A stretch of DNA of 8,010 bases, taken from positions 1-8,010 of the forward strand of contig DNWZ01000522.1 of the NCBI GenBank assembly GCA_003506095.1, given 5' to 3'. The DNA is from Planctomycetaceae bacterium (GTDB lineage: Bacteria; Planctomycetota; Planctomycetia; Pirellulales; Pirellulaceae). Positions 1 through 6,620 of this stretch are shown here, one piece after another. The notes beneath the pieces are model-generated. The model searched no databases. It had not been told where the DNA came from and saw only the letters and a list, made by a program, of their open reading frames with translations. Every line of letters begins with the position of its first letter. Within the stretch, counting starts at the first letter, position 1. The translations under genes were made by a program, and so were the position numbers.

Positions 1-380
1 AAAGCCCTGGCAAGATGATCCTGTTTCAAGGACGGACGTTTAAGTCTTACCGAGGGATGGGATCGATCGGCGCGATGGTGCAAGGAAGCAGCGATCGGTA
101 TCGGCAAAAGGGGACTTCGGCGGGCAAATTGGTCCCCGAGGGAGTCGAAGGCCGGGTGCCTTTCAAAGGTCCGCTCAGCGATTACGTCTACCAATTGGTC
201 GGCGGGTTGCGGGCGGGGATGGGATATTTAGGAACCAAGACGATCGACAGCTTGCGTCGTGACGCACAGTTTGTCCTCGTCAGCGCGGCGACGGTGAGGG
301 AGAACCACCCGCATGATATCGCAATCACGCAAGAAGCACCGAATTACAGCCCGGAGGTCCACTCGGGCGATTCGAATTAG
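1..380 (+). CDS. guaB: IMP dehydrogenase, C-terminal fragment (5' end outside window)
   Basis: IMP dehydrogenase oxidises IMP to XMP with NAD+, the first committed step of guanine nucleotide synthesis, in the cytoplasm. Only the last ~126 codons are present. The reading frame is already open at the left edge (codons from base 3, beginning SPGKMILFQGR), so the ATG at 15 is internal and not a start. What is seen are the conserved C-terminal blocks: FQGRTFKSYRGMGSIGAM (active-site flap region with the YRGMGS motif), GSSDRYRQ, KLVPEGVEGRVPFKG, a GGLRAGMGYLG block, and the HPHDIAITQEAPNY ending. The catalytic cysteine loop and the CBS domains would lie upstream, outside the window. Family members usually end shortly after the EAPNY/ESPNY motif. 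Here nine further residues (SPEVHSGDSN region) follow, and this extension lies in the part that overlaps the next gene's start. Identification is secure from the motifs. Confidence 0.96.
   Translation, partial: SPGKMILFQGRTFKSYRGMGSIGAMVQGSSDRYRQKGTSAGKLVPEGVEGRVPFKGPLSDYVYQLVGGLRAGMGYLGTKTIDSLRRDAQFVLVSAATVRENHPHDIAITQEAPNYSPEVHSGDSN
297..302 (+). promoter_or_regulatory. Shine-Dalgarno-like site for the secreted proline-rich protein
   Basis: AGGGAG lies 10 nt before the ATG at 313, inside the guaB coding sequence. The spacing is slightly long but usable. It supports a start within guaB and suggests the two genes are translated from one transcript. No ATG or GTG in this frame lies between 313 and the hydrophobic core of the signal peptide, so a later start would lose the signal. 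Confidence 0.45.
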
Positions 381-2022
381 TCTCGCTATCCTGGTTTCGC
401 TTGGAACCGGCGTCGACCTTCGTCGATCCGCTGGAGCTGACGACTTCCATTCGGTTGCTCGCACAACCAGTTCCTTCCAACCGGCTGACGGAAGTCTAAA
501 GCCGGTGCCGAAGTTCGCTGGGTCGAGTGTCCGCGATCCCCAGCGGGCCATCGCGACGAAAACCAATCCATCGTCACAGTCTTTGCAATGGCGAACGAGT
601 CCCGTGGTCGCGCCACCGACTCAACCCGCCTCAGACAGCCAGGCTAAGGTGGCAAGTCGCTCGGCGCAATCCATTGCCGCACAGAATCAGCCAGCCCCGG
701 AGGAGCAGGCTCCAACGCAGCACAGTCAGCGAGCGTTGCCGACTGCGGTCGTCATCGCCGCCGCGGCTCCGTCGCTTGACCAACCCGCTATTCGTCCCGC
801 CGGCTTGCACTCACCGGGCAATGTTTCCGCCAACCAGGTTCGCGGAACCGTTCGCCAAACACAGTTTCAGCTTCCAAGCGGTGCGGCAGCGCCCCAGCCG
901 ATTCCGGACGCGTTGCAGACACCACCAGCGACCGATTCGCCGCTGCCTGATTTCTTTACCGATCCTTTTGGCGACCAGCCCGCACAGAGGCAACCCAACG
1001 CAGATCCGGCAGCGCCTGCGCTGCCGCCTGCCGCAGCGCCGCCTGCGATGGCGCCGCAGATTCAATTACCGGAGTTGCCGCCCGCGGTGATTGAAACGCC
1101 GGAGACAACCAACGAACTGCGCCAGCCGACTCAACCGCTGCCACAGCCCGCTGTGCCACAGCCTGTGCCGATCGTCCCTGAGGTCAGCGAAGAGGCGATG
1201 GAATTGCAGCCGGCACCACCAGCCCAAGTGCCTCCGCGCCGCGAAATCGAAGATTTTCAAATGCCGCGTCGTGACGAAGATCGCCGACCGCCCAGCCAAC
1301 TTGGCGCCGGCAGCGAAGATATCTCGCTCGTTCGCCCCGTAGCTTATTCCTGTGACGATTTCCGCCGTAGCATCGCCGATGCAACGATCCAGAAAGTGTC
1401 GCTGGATATTTCGCCGCCGTTCCGACCTGATGTGATCGAATACGACGAGTTTCAAAAGATGAAACAGCGATTTGATGATCAGCAGGAAGTGCGAGATTGG
1501 CAATCGATCGATGGGCGCAAGCTTGGTCGAGGGCGTTTGCGAGATCTTGCTTATGAGAAAGTGATCATTGAGACCGAGTTCGGTACGACTGAAGAATTGC
1601 CGGTAATGAGAATCAGCGAAGCCGACCTCGCCTATGTTTCCGCTCAGTGGGGTTTGCCGAAAGAGTGTTTGATTGATCAACCACAATTCCAGCCGCGTCA
1701 GTGGGAACCATCCAAAATCACTTGGAAGGCGTCCAATCTGATTCACAAGCCGTTGTACTTTGAAGAAGTGAACCTGGAACGATATGGCCACACCGCAGGT
1801 CCAATTCTGCAGCCGGTCGTTTCGTCAGCTCACTTCTTCGCGAATATCGCGGTGTTGCCATACAAGATGGGTGTCCACTTGCCCAACGAATGCCAATACG
1901 CATTGGGTTATTATCGCCCCGGCGATTGTGCCCCGTGGATCACGCAACCTGTACCGCTCAGCCTGCGAGGTGCCTTGTTCCAAGCCGGTGCTGTCGCCGG
2001 AGCCGTTGCGCTGATTCCTTAG
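313..2022 (+). CDS. Exported proline-rich protein of unknown function, planctomycete type
   Basis: I cannot assign a function. The 569-residue product begins with a very basic stretch (MISQSRKKHRITARRSTR), followed by a short hydrophobic core (about residues 19-34, IRISLAILVSLGTG) and a likely signal-peptidase site near SAGA-DDF (residues 39-45). This predicts export. Residues ~95-335 are low-complexity and rich in Pro, Gln and Ala (for example PAAPALPPAAAPPAMAPQ), resembling a disordered spacer. Residues ~336-569 look like a folded domain with normal composition, four cysteines (C347, C452, C527, C539) that could form disulfides, and a WKASNLIHKPLYFEEVNLER block. The protein ends in a Gly/Ala-rich hydrophobic tail (LRGALFQAGAVAGAVALIP) that might contact a membrane. 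The start overlaps guaB by 68 nt out of frame; an AGGGAG at 297-302 supports it. The proline stretch may let the C-terminal domain reach away from the membrane or wall, but that is inference. The existence of the gene is well supported by length, domain texture and a downstream convergent gene; its role is unknown. Confidence 0.85.
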   Translation: MISQSRKKHRITARRSTRAIRISLAILVSLGTGVDLRRSAGADDFHSVARTTSSFQPADGSLKPVPKFAGSSVRDPQRAIATKTNPSSQSLQWRTSPVVAPPTQPASDSQAKVASRSAQSIAAQNQPAPEEQAPTQHSQRALPTAVVIAAAAPSLDQPAIRPAGLHSPGNVSANQVRGTVRQTQFQLPSGAAAPQPIPDALQTPPATDSPLPDFFTDPFGDQPAQRQPNADPAAPALPPAAAPPAMAPQIQLPELPPAVIETPETTNELRQPTQPLPQPAVPQPVPIVPEVSEEAMELQPAPPAQVPPRREIEDFQMPRRDEDRRPPSQLGAGSEDISLVRPVAYSCDDFRRSIADATIQKVSLDISPPFRPDVIEYDEFQKMKQRFDDQQEVRDWQSIDGRKLGRGRLRDLAYEKVIIETEFGTTEELPVMRISEADLAYVSAQWGLPKECLIDQPQFQPRQWEPSKITWKASNLIHKPLYFEEVNLERYGHTAGPILQPVVSSAHFFANIAVLPYKMGVHLPNECQYALGYYRPGDCAPWITQPVPLSLRGALFQAGAVAGAVALIP

Positions 2023-2100
2023 AACCAAAGTAGCAGGCACTCGCCGAGTGCCGTCGGCGAATTAGGTTACGGCACACGGCGTGTGCCTGCTCCTTTGATT
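2023..2100. repeat. 78-bp inverted repeat with two self-complementary arms, between convergent genes
   Basis: Arms 2023-2054 and 2069-2100 pair over 32 bp with four mismatches around a 14-nt centre (2055-2068). The core AGCAGGCAC at 2032-2040 is matched perfectly by GTGCCTGCT at 2083-2091. Each arm is also a perfect small palindrome: GGCACTCG-C-CGAGTGCC at 2036-2052, and GGCACACG-G-CGTGTGCC at 2071-2087. The two central mismatches between arms (2041/2082 and 2047/2076) are exactly the positions at which each arm stays self-complementary. The element starts at the base after the stop codon of the upstream gene and ends 19 bp before the end of the oppositely oriented gene. It could stop transcription from both sides, although no T-run follows either arm, so it is not a textbook terminator. 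A dispersed intergenic repeat family (REP/MITE-like) is the main alternative; I recall similar AGCAGGCAC...GTGCC elements in planctomycete genomes but could not search. Confidence 0.8.
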
Positions 2101-2119
2101 CACCGCGAAAACCTTACCC

Positions 2120-4297
2120 TTATTCGGTTTGCGATTCTTTCGCAATCCACTGGACCGCATCGGCGATAACGAATCCATCAGCCTCTTTATTGGTGATCTC
2201 GACCGTGAACTCCTTGTCCGCGGTGAACTCATAAGTTCCCACTGACTCAAACAAGCGATCGATCGAAGGCTGTTTTCGCTGATTCAACTTCACCATCGTA
2301 TCGCCACCGGCATGCGAGATCGTGACCGGCACATTGGTCGCACGATTGGCATTCGCACCATAAGCGATTCGCACTTCATACATCCCCGGTTTCTCAAATC
2401 GCGTGGAGAACCGAATCGATTGGTTCCCCTTTTCGGTGTCCGAGTCGTGGCGATAGTGGACGCCCACGTAAGGCGAGACCGTGGTTCCGACCGATTCAAA
2501 ACCGATCCGCTTCGCCTTTTCGTCATCGACAACGATCCCCGGCAAGCTTTCCGGCTTGATCTCCTCACCACGCGGCACGGCCTTTGGCCCCGTCCACTTC
2601 AGCACCTGTTTGTCGGCTAGCAATCGCTCGCCCAACTTAGCACTATCAATCCGCTGGACCATTGCTTTTTCGTCGATCGCATGGGCCGCAGCAGTCGCGG
2701 CCGATTGACCCAAAACCATAAAAACCGGTTCCATACGGATCGAACCGAATGCCATATGTGTCGCCGACAGGCATACCGGCACTAACAGATTTCCACACTG
2801 TCCTTCCTTGGGCACGATCGACTTGTAATCGATCGGGAACGGCGAAAAACCGCCGACCTGAACGTCACCCTCATTTCGTGCCGTGCCATTGGCGGTGACG
2901 AATCGTTGCACGTGATGCGAATCCATCGTATAAGCCGCCATCCCGACCGGCACATCTGCCATCTCGCGGCCCTGGCAATGGTGTTGCGTCATCACATAAT
3001 CGCTGACCATTCGACGCGCCTCGCGAATATACAATTGTTCTTGCCATCCGTTGCCCTCGATAAACTCATCTTTACACATCCCCCAACGCGACACCGCATT
3101 GCGAACATTTTCAGGCATTCGGGGATGGTTGGCCAGCGTCCACATCAAGCCTTGTTGATACTTCAGATGCTGAGCGACGATTTCTGCTCGGCGTTCGTAA
3201 CTCGCCTCGGGGTAATCATAGTTTTGGCCGATAAAGTCGGTCGATACGCCGAAGTTATTGTTCGTGTCGGTTTTGCGATTGGGCATCGCGCCGATCGATA
3301 GCGGCACACGGCGTTCACCGGCTTCAAAGTTTCGCAGCAGCAGTTCGTACCACATCGGATCGTAGCCTTCCGGTTTATGGAACGCGATCCGATTTTCTGG
3401 ATGATCGGTCATGCACATCCGAAAACAGTAAGCTTGAACCCTTTTGTCGCCGGTGCCATCGGCAAGCGGTGGGTTTGAGTCGATGAACGGCAGAAGGCCA
3501 CTTTCGGGTTTGCCAGGTGTGATATACGGATCCACACCATCGACGATTTGATGATGCACGGCGCGAGCCGTTTGCACGCCGCTGAGCGTTTCGCCGTACT
3601 TGCTGTTGTCTTCGCGGCCGATCGTGTAATCGACTTTGGCTGACGCCATCAAGTCGCCTTCGTAAGTCGCGTCGATAAACATTTTGGCGGCGAAGGTTTT
3701 GCCAGACTCCATTCGAATCGCAATGATCCGCCAGGGAATGGAACGTGTCATCGCAACGCCAGCGTTACGATCAAGCCGCTCGCCATAGACGACCGGAATT
3801 TTACATTTGTCGATCCAGCCTTGATAGATTTTCAGTGCGGCGCTCGGTTCAAAGGTCCACATGGCATCTTCGCCTGCTGACGTTTTTGATTGGCCCTCGG
3901 AACGGTATTGATCTTTGGTTTGCCAAGTCCACGCTTCGGGATTTTCATAATAGCCTCTTACGGCTTGATAGAATTCTCGTGCGATGCCGCCGACAACCGA
4001 CTTGTTGCCGATATCGGTTTGCCCGAGTCCGCCAGTGGTCAAGCCGCCGACCCGCTGTGTCGGTTCGATCACCAACACGGACTTGCCCATTCGTGTGGCT
4101 TGAACCGCTGCGGCGATCCCGCCCGACGTGCCACCATAAACGACAATGTCATAAGTGGCTGGCGACGCATCACTTGGTTGTGCTTTATCGCCTGTTGCGT
4201 CTTGTGCGGTTACCACGCCGGATCCGATCACCAGAAATGCCATCGAGGATACAACGCAAAGGAATTTCTGAAGTCGACTGAATGCTTGTTGGTTCAT
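2120..4297 (-). CDS. Secreted FAD-dependent oxidoreductase with C-terminal golvesin/Xly CBM-like domain
   Basis: The 725-residue product starts with a signal peptide (hydrophobic core LCVVSSMAFLVIGSGVV at ~13-29, likely cleavage after VTA near residue 31), so it should act outside the cytoplasm. Residues ~49-80 form a Rossmann FAD-binding fold: YDIVVYGGTSGGIAAAV, the glycine-rich loop at 55-60, and an acidic residue (E78) ending the second strand, followed by QRVGGLTTGGLGQTDIG. This matches the FAD_oxidored family, which is often exported in planctomycetes and related bacteria. A second conserved flavin-contact block near residues 525-570 contains LLVPVCLSATHMAFGSIRME and VLGQSAATAAAHAI. Residues ~586-718 look like the beta-rich golvesin/xanthan-lyase CBM-like module (SIRFSTRFEKPGMYEVRIAY near the middle, ending DGFVIADAVQWI). 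The substrate is unknown; a sugar or polysaccharide is suggested by the tail and by the divergent KDG/KDPG genes. The ATG at 4297 is chosen because it precedes the signal peptide directly; no clear Shine-Dalgarno site is seen. No catalytic residue beyond the FAD fold can be assigned. Some planctomycete relatives are annotated only as FAD-dependent oxidoreductase. Confidence 0.92.
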   Translation of the reverse strand: MNQQAFSRLQKFLCVVSSMAFLVIGSGVVTAQDATGDKAQPSDASPATYDIVVYGGTSGGIAAAVQATRMGKSVLVIEPTQRVGGLTTGGLGQTDIGNKSVVGGIAREFYQAVRGYYENPEAWTWQTKDQYRSEGQSKTSAGEDAMWTFEPSAALKIYQGWIDKCKIPVVYGERLDRNAGVAMTRSIPWRIIAIRMESGKTFAAKMFIDATYEGDLMASAKVDYTIGREDNSKYGETLSGVQTARAVHHQIVDGVDPYITPGKPESGLLPFIDSNPPLADGTGDKRVQAYCFRMCMTDHPENRIAFHKPEGYDPMWYELLLRNFEAGERRVPLSIGAMPNRKTDTNNNFGVSTDFIGQNYDYPEASYERRAEIVAQHLKYQQGLMWTLANHPRMPENVRNAVSRWGMCKDEFIEGNGWQEQLYIREARRMVSDYVMTQHHCQGREMADVPVGMAAYTMDSHHVQRFVTANGTARNEGDVQVGGFSPFPIDYKSIVPKEGQCGNLLVPVCLSATHMAFGSIRMEPVFMVLGQSAATAAAHAIDEKAMVQRIDSAKLGERLLADKQVLKWTGPKAVPRGEEIKPESLPGIVVDDEKAKRIGFESVGTTVSPYVGVHYRHDSDTEKGNQSIRFSTRFEKPGMYEVRIAYGANANRATNVPVTISHAGGDTMVKLNQRKQPSIDRLFESVGTYEFTADKEFTVEITNKEADGFVIADAVQWIAKESQTE

Positions 4298-4597
4298 TGA
4301 TTAAGAACTTCGAGAAGGAGTAAGCAACCGCGTAGTGGGTTGCGATTGAGCTGGTGAAACAGGAGTATTGTGGCCGACGCACCCTCAGTTTACTGCTTCT
4401 TGAGCGATCCTTCATCACGGGTGCAGTCGCTCATTCGCCGCCGCTGTGCAGCGTCCTATGTCGCCCGGTAGTAAAGGGCTCGCGCCGTGCCCATCTGCTG
4501 TTACATTACACACCACAAGGTCGAAATCATGGCGACGCAGAAACCGCATCGCCCAGCCTTGCCCTTGATTTCCTGCCCCCGAATTACGCAACTCAAT
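4298..4597. other. Divergent intergenic region between the oxidoreductase and eda
   Basis: This 300-bp stretch must carry the promoters for both the minus-strand oxidoreductase and the plus-strand eda-kdgK unit. I see no convincing paired -35/-10 boxes on either strand. CACAAT on the minus strand (within 4367-4376) and TACATT on the plus strand (4502-4507) are possible -10 elements, but neither has a good -35 box. In-frame ATGs for eda at 4487 and 4529 also fall here; AAGG about nine bases before 4529 makes that ATG the main rival to the start chosen at 4598. A short inverted repeat at 4324-4343 is listed separately. No RNA gene or riboswitch fold is evident. Confidence 0.6.
4324..4343. promoter_or_regulatory. 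Short inverted repeat, possible operator or 5'-UTR hairpin
   Basis: GCAACC (4324-4329) and GGTTGC (4338-4343) are perfect 6-bp complements around an 8-nt spacer, 27 bp upstream of the oxidoreductase start. The place fits a repressor site or a leader hairpin of the minus-strand gene. A 6-bp match of this kind can arise by chance in 300 bp, and I cannot link it to a known regulator. Confidence 0.2.
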
Positions 4598-5290
4598 ATG
4601 CCCCCCGAATCTGCCTTCCCAATCCCGCTGGCCGACCGCCTGAAGTCGGTGGGAATCATTGCCGTGCTTGTGATCGACGACGCTGCAGACGCTGTTCCCG
4701 TGGCGTCCACACTGCTCGAAGGTGGCATCGGTGCGATCGAACTGACGTTGAGAACCGATTCGGCAATCGAAAGTGTTCGACGGATTCGTGCCGAGGTACC
4801 TGAGATGATCGTCGGAGTCGGAACGATCCTGACGCCTGGTCAAGTCGATGAAGTTGTCGCAGCGGGCGCCGCGTTTGGCGTTGCGCCGGGTATGAACCCG
4901 TCGACGGTGGCTGCGGCCAAAGCAGCCGGGTTGCCTTTCGCCCCTGGGGTTTGCACCCCCACGGATATCGAACTAGCGATCGCCGCAGGGTGTCGAATGC
5001 TGAAGTTTTTTCCTTGTGAGCCGTCGGGTGGATTAAAGTTTCTGCAAAGCATTGCCGCGCCGTTTGAGCATTTGGGCGTGAAGTTCATTCCGCTGGGAGG
5101 CATCGATACCACCAATGCAGACACTTATCTGGCGGATCCGTTGATTCATGCGATTGGTGGATCGTGGCTGGCGCCGCGACAGACGATCCGTACAAAGAAT
5201 TGGACCCTGATTCGCGAATGTGCCAGCCGGGCCAATCAGATGCTGAAACGAGTTCGCAAACAAGCGTTGCTTGATGAGGCGGCGCGATGA
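4598..5290 (+). CDS. eda: KDPG aldolase (2-dehydro-3-deoxy-phosphogluconate aldolase)
   Basis: This class I aldolase splits 2-keto-3-deoxy-6-phosphogluconate into pyruvate and glyceraldehyde 3-phosphate, the last step of the Entner-Doudoroff and hexuronate routes; many members also act on 2-keto-4-hydroxyglutarate. The product is 230 residues, close to the usual ~210-220. Numbered from this start, the Schiff-base lysine is K136 in MLKFFPCEPSGG (K133 of E. coli Eda). The general acid/base glutamate is E48 in IELTLRT (E45), with R52 of the same motif for phosphate/carboxylate contact. GVGTIL, VAPGMN, PLGGID and IGGSWL are the other active-site loops of the TIM barrel. Earlier in-frame ATGs at 4487 and 4529 would add 37 or 23 residues; 4598 is preferred because it begins just before the first helix, as in known members. 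The stop overlaps the next start as ATGA, indicating an operon and translational coupling. Class assignment is firm; the exact start is less so. Confidence 0.94.
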   Translation: MPPESAFPIPLADRLKSVGIIAVLVIDDAADAVPVASTLLEGGIGAIELTLRTDSAIESVRRIRAEVPEMIVGVGTILTPGQVDEVVAAGAAFGVAPGMNPSTVAAAKAAGLPFAPGVCTPTDIELAIAAGCRMLKFFPCEPSGGLKFLQSIAAPFEHLGVKFIPLGGIDTTNADTYLADPLIHAIGGSWLAPRQTIRTKNWTLIRECASRANQMLKRVRKQALLDEAAR

Positions 5291-6402
5291 AGCGGATTGT
5301 TGCAATGGGCGAAATCATGGGGCGATTTTCGCCGCCTGGGTATCAGAGGTTTGGGCAATGCATGCCCGGGTCGTTAGATATTCTGTTCGCAGGCGCGGAA
5401 GCTTCGGTGGCAATGTCGATCGCTCATTTGGGCGGTGACGCGGCGTTTGTGACCGCGCTGCCGGATCATTCAATCGCTGACGCGTGTATCGCAGCGGTAC
5501 GAGCGGTCGGTGTCGACACGCGTCACATCGTGCGCACACGCGATGGTCGTCTTGGTTTGTATTTTCTCGAAGCCGGAGTGAACCAGCGACCGGGCAAGGT
5601 GATTTATGATCGCGAAGGGTCGTCAATCGCGATCACTCCACCGCAAGCTTACGATTGGGACGCGATTCTTGAGGGTGCCGATTGGTTGGTCATCTCGGGA
5701 ATCACACCCGCGATCTCACGCAACGGACTGGACGTTGCGATGGCTGCGGTGGACGCTGCGACAAAGCATCGTGTTCGCGTGTTATGTGATTTCAACTACC
5801 GGGGAAAACTCTGGCATTGGTCACCACCGACACCACCGAGAAAATTGGCGATCGAGTCGATCCGTCTGTTACTGCCAAAGGTTGATCTTTTAATTGCCGG
5901 TACGGATGAAATACTAGAATTGATTGGTGATGAAAAAATATCAGAATCGCATCATCATGAGATAGCACCCGAAACATCCTTTGCCGAAGCGGCGACCAAC
6001 CTTAGTACGCGATTCCCCAACCTAGCCCAGATCGCCTCGACCTATCGTCGAACCGCATCGGCGTCGCGACACGAGCTAGGCGGAATGCTCTGGGGCAGAT
6101 CGACGGATTCGCAACCTCCTGACCAAGTTCACTGGGCTCCGGAATTGCGTGATGATGCGACCGCGAATCAGACCTACGCGATCGAACACGTGGTCGACCG
6201 CATCGGCACCGGCGATGCGTTCACAGCTGGGTTGCTGTTCGCATTAACAACGCCCGAACTGTCCGATCCCAAGCGAGCGATCGCTTTTGCCACAGCCGCG
6301 TTTTGTTTATCGCATTCGATCGCCGGTGATTTCAACTTTACCAATCGGCAAGAGATCGAAGAACTGCTCGCTGGCGATTCCTCGGGGCGAGTGCAACGTT
6401 AA
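5287..6402 (+). CDS. kdgK: PfkB-family sugar kinase, probable 2-keto-3-deoxygluconate kinase
   Basis: It is predicted to phosphorylate 2-keto-3-deoxygluconate with ATP, giving the KDPG cleaved by the aldolase encoded just upstream. The 371-residue ribokinase-fold protein begins MKRIVAMGEIMGRFSPPG. It has the substrate-side block FAGAEASVAMSIAHLGGDAAF (35-54), the LGLYFLEAG and VIYDREGSS segments expected for KDG kinases (~89-113), and CDFNYRGKLW (168-176), close to the DxNYRxxLW motif. The ATP/anion-hole signature VDRIGTGDAFTAGLL spans 303-317, with D310 as the predicted catalytic base; Thr replaces the commoner Ala in GAGD. The segment STYRRTASASRHELGGMLW (251-269) replaces the usual KxGxxG strand, which I associate with a divergent subfamily. 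Length is somewhat above the usual 310-340. The four-base ATGA overlap with eda implies co-expression. The substrate is inferred from motifs and neighbour; another keto-sugar acid, such as 2-keto-3-deoxygalactonate, is possible. Confidence 0.88.
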   Translation: MKRIVAMGEIMGRFSPPGYQRFGQCMPGSLDILFAGAEASVAMSIAHLGGDAAFVTALPDHSIADACIAAVRAVGVDTRHIVRTRDGRLGLYFLEAGVNQRPGKVIYDREGSSIAITPPQAYDWDAILEGADWLVISGITPAISRNGLDVAMAAVDAATKHRVRVLCDFNYRGKLWHWSPPTPPRKLAIESIRLLLPKVDLLIAGTDEILELIGDEKISESHHHEIAPETSFAEAATNLSTRFPNLAQIASTYRRTASASRHELGGMLWGRSTDSQPPDQVHWAPELRDDATANQTYAIEHVVDRIGTGDAFTAGLLFALTTPELSDPKRAIAFATAAFCLSHSIAGDFNFTNRQEIEELLAGDSSGRVQR

Positions 6403-6462
6403 TCGTGGCTGACCTGCGAGGCGAGCCAAGTCGAAGCCCCGCTAAAAGCGACCTGGCCCAAC

Positions 6463-6478
6463 AAGAACAGAAGTTCTT
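6463..6478 (+). terminator. Weak hairpin downstream of kdgK
   Basis: AAGAAC and GTTCTT are perfect 6-bp complements around an AGAA loop, 61 bp after the kdgK stop. The stem is AT-rich and is followed by TCGG, not a T-run, so it would be a poor intrinsic terminator. It is listed because it is the only compact hairpin seen between kdgK and larC. Confidence 0.2.
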
Positions 6479-6607
6479 TCGGATGCTTTGACGCTGGACA
6501 ACTTTCTTGGCGTTTCGTTTTGCGCCGCATACACAATTTCGCGGTTTGCGTTAACTTGATGTTCGTGACCGTGGGCCAATTGCCTGCGATGAGATTTGAG
6601 CCACTTT

Positions 6608-6612
6608 GGGAG
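6608..6612 (+). promoter_or_regulatory. Shine-Dalgarno site fixing the larC start
   Basis: GGGAG lies eight bases before the GTG at 6621. This favours GTG 6621 over the upstream in-frame TTG at 6606, which itself overlaps the GGGAG motif. The resulting N-terminus, MKIAYFDCFSGISGDM, matches the family's normal beginning. Confidence 0.65.
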
Positions 6613-6620
6613 TTTCGTTT

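Larger units (their letters stand above)
6403..6620 (+). other. kdgK-larC intergenic region with stop-free frame
   Basis: No gene is called in these 218 bases. The kdgK reading frame stays free of stops after its TAA (6400-6402) until a TGA at 6622-6624. That TGA overlaps the larC GTG start as GTGA. An ATG at 6559 in this frame would give a 21-codon peptide starting MFVTVGQLPAMRFEP, with no Shine-Dalgarno site before it. The stretch has no recognisable domain and may be chance. A weak hairpin at 6463-6478 is listed separately. Promoter boxes for larC are not obvious. Confidence 0.5.

Noticed and set aside
527..1090. 187-codon plus-strand frame within the proline-rich region
   Set aside because: Its Arg/Pro-rich sequence is the frame-shifted reading of Pro/Gln/Ala codons, not an independent protein.
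1066..1791. 241-codon minus-strand open frame opposite the secreted protein
   Set aside because: No recognisable motif and composition typical of an antisense shadow; the plus-strand frame has a signal peptide, a coherent domain and is much longer.
3745..4281. 178-codon plus-strand open frame opposite the oxidoreductase N-terminus
   Set aside because: Arg/Ser-rich with no motif; it lies opposite the clear FAD-binding fold and signal peptide of the minus-strand gene.
4945..4965. GGGGT...ACCCC hairpin in eda
   Set aside because: It falls in conserved coding sequence (APGVCTPTD) and has no terminator features; best explained by codon choice.
6606..6620. TTG 6606 as the larC start
   Set aside because: It would overlap the GGGAG ribosome-binding site; GTG 6621 has the right spacing and gives the family-typical N-terminus.
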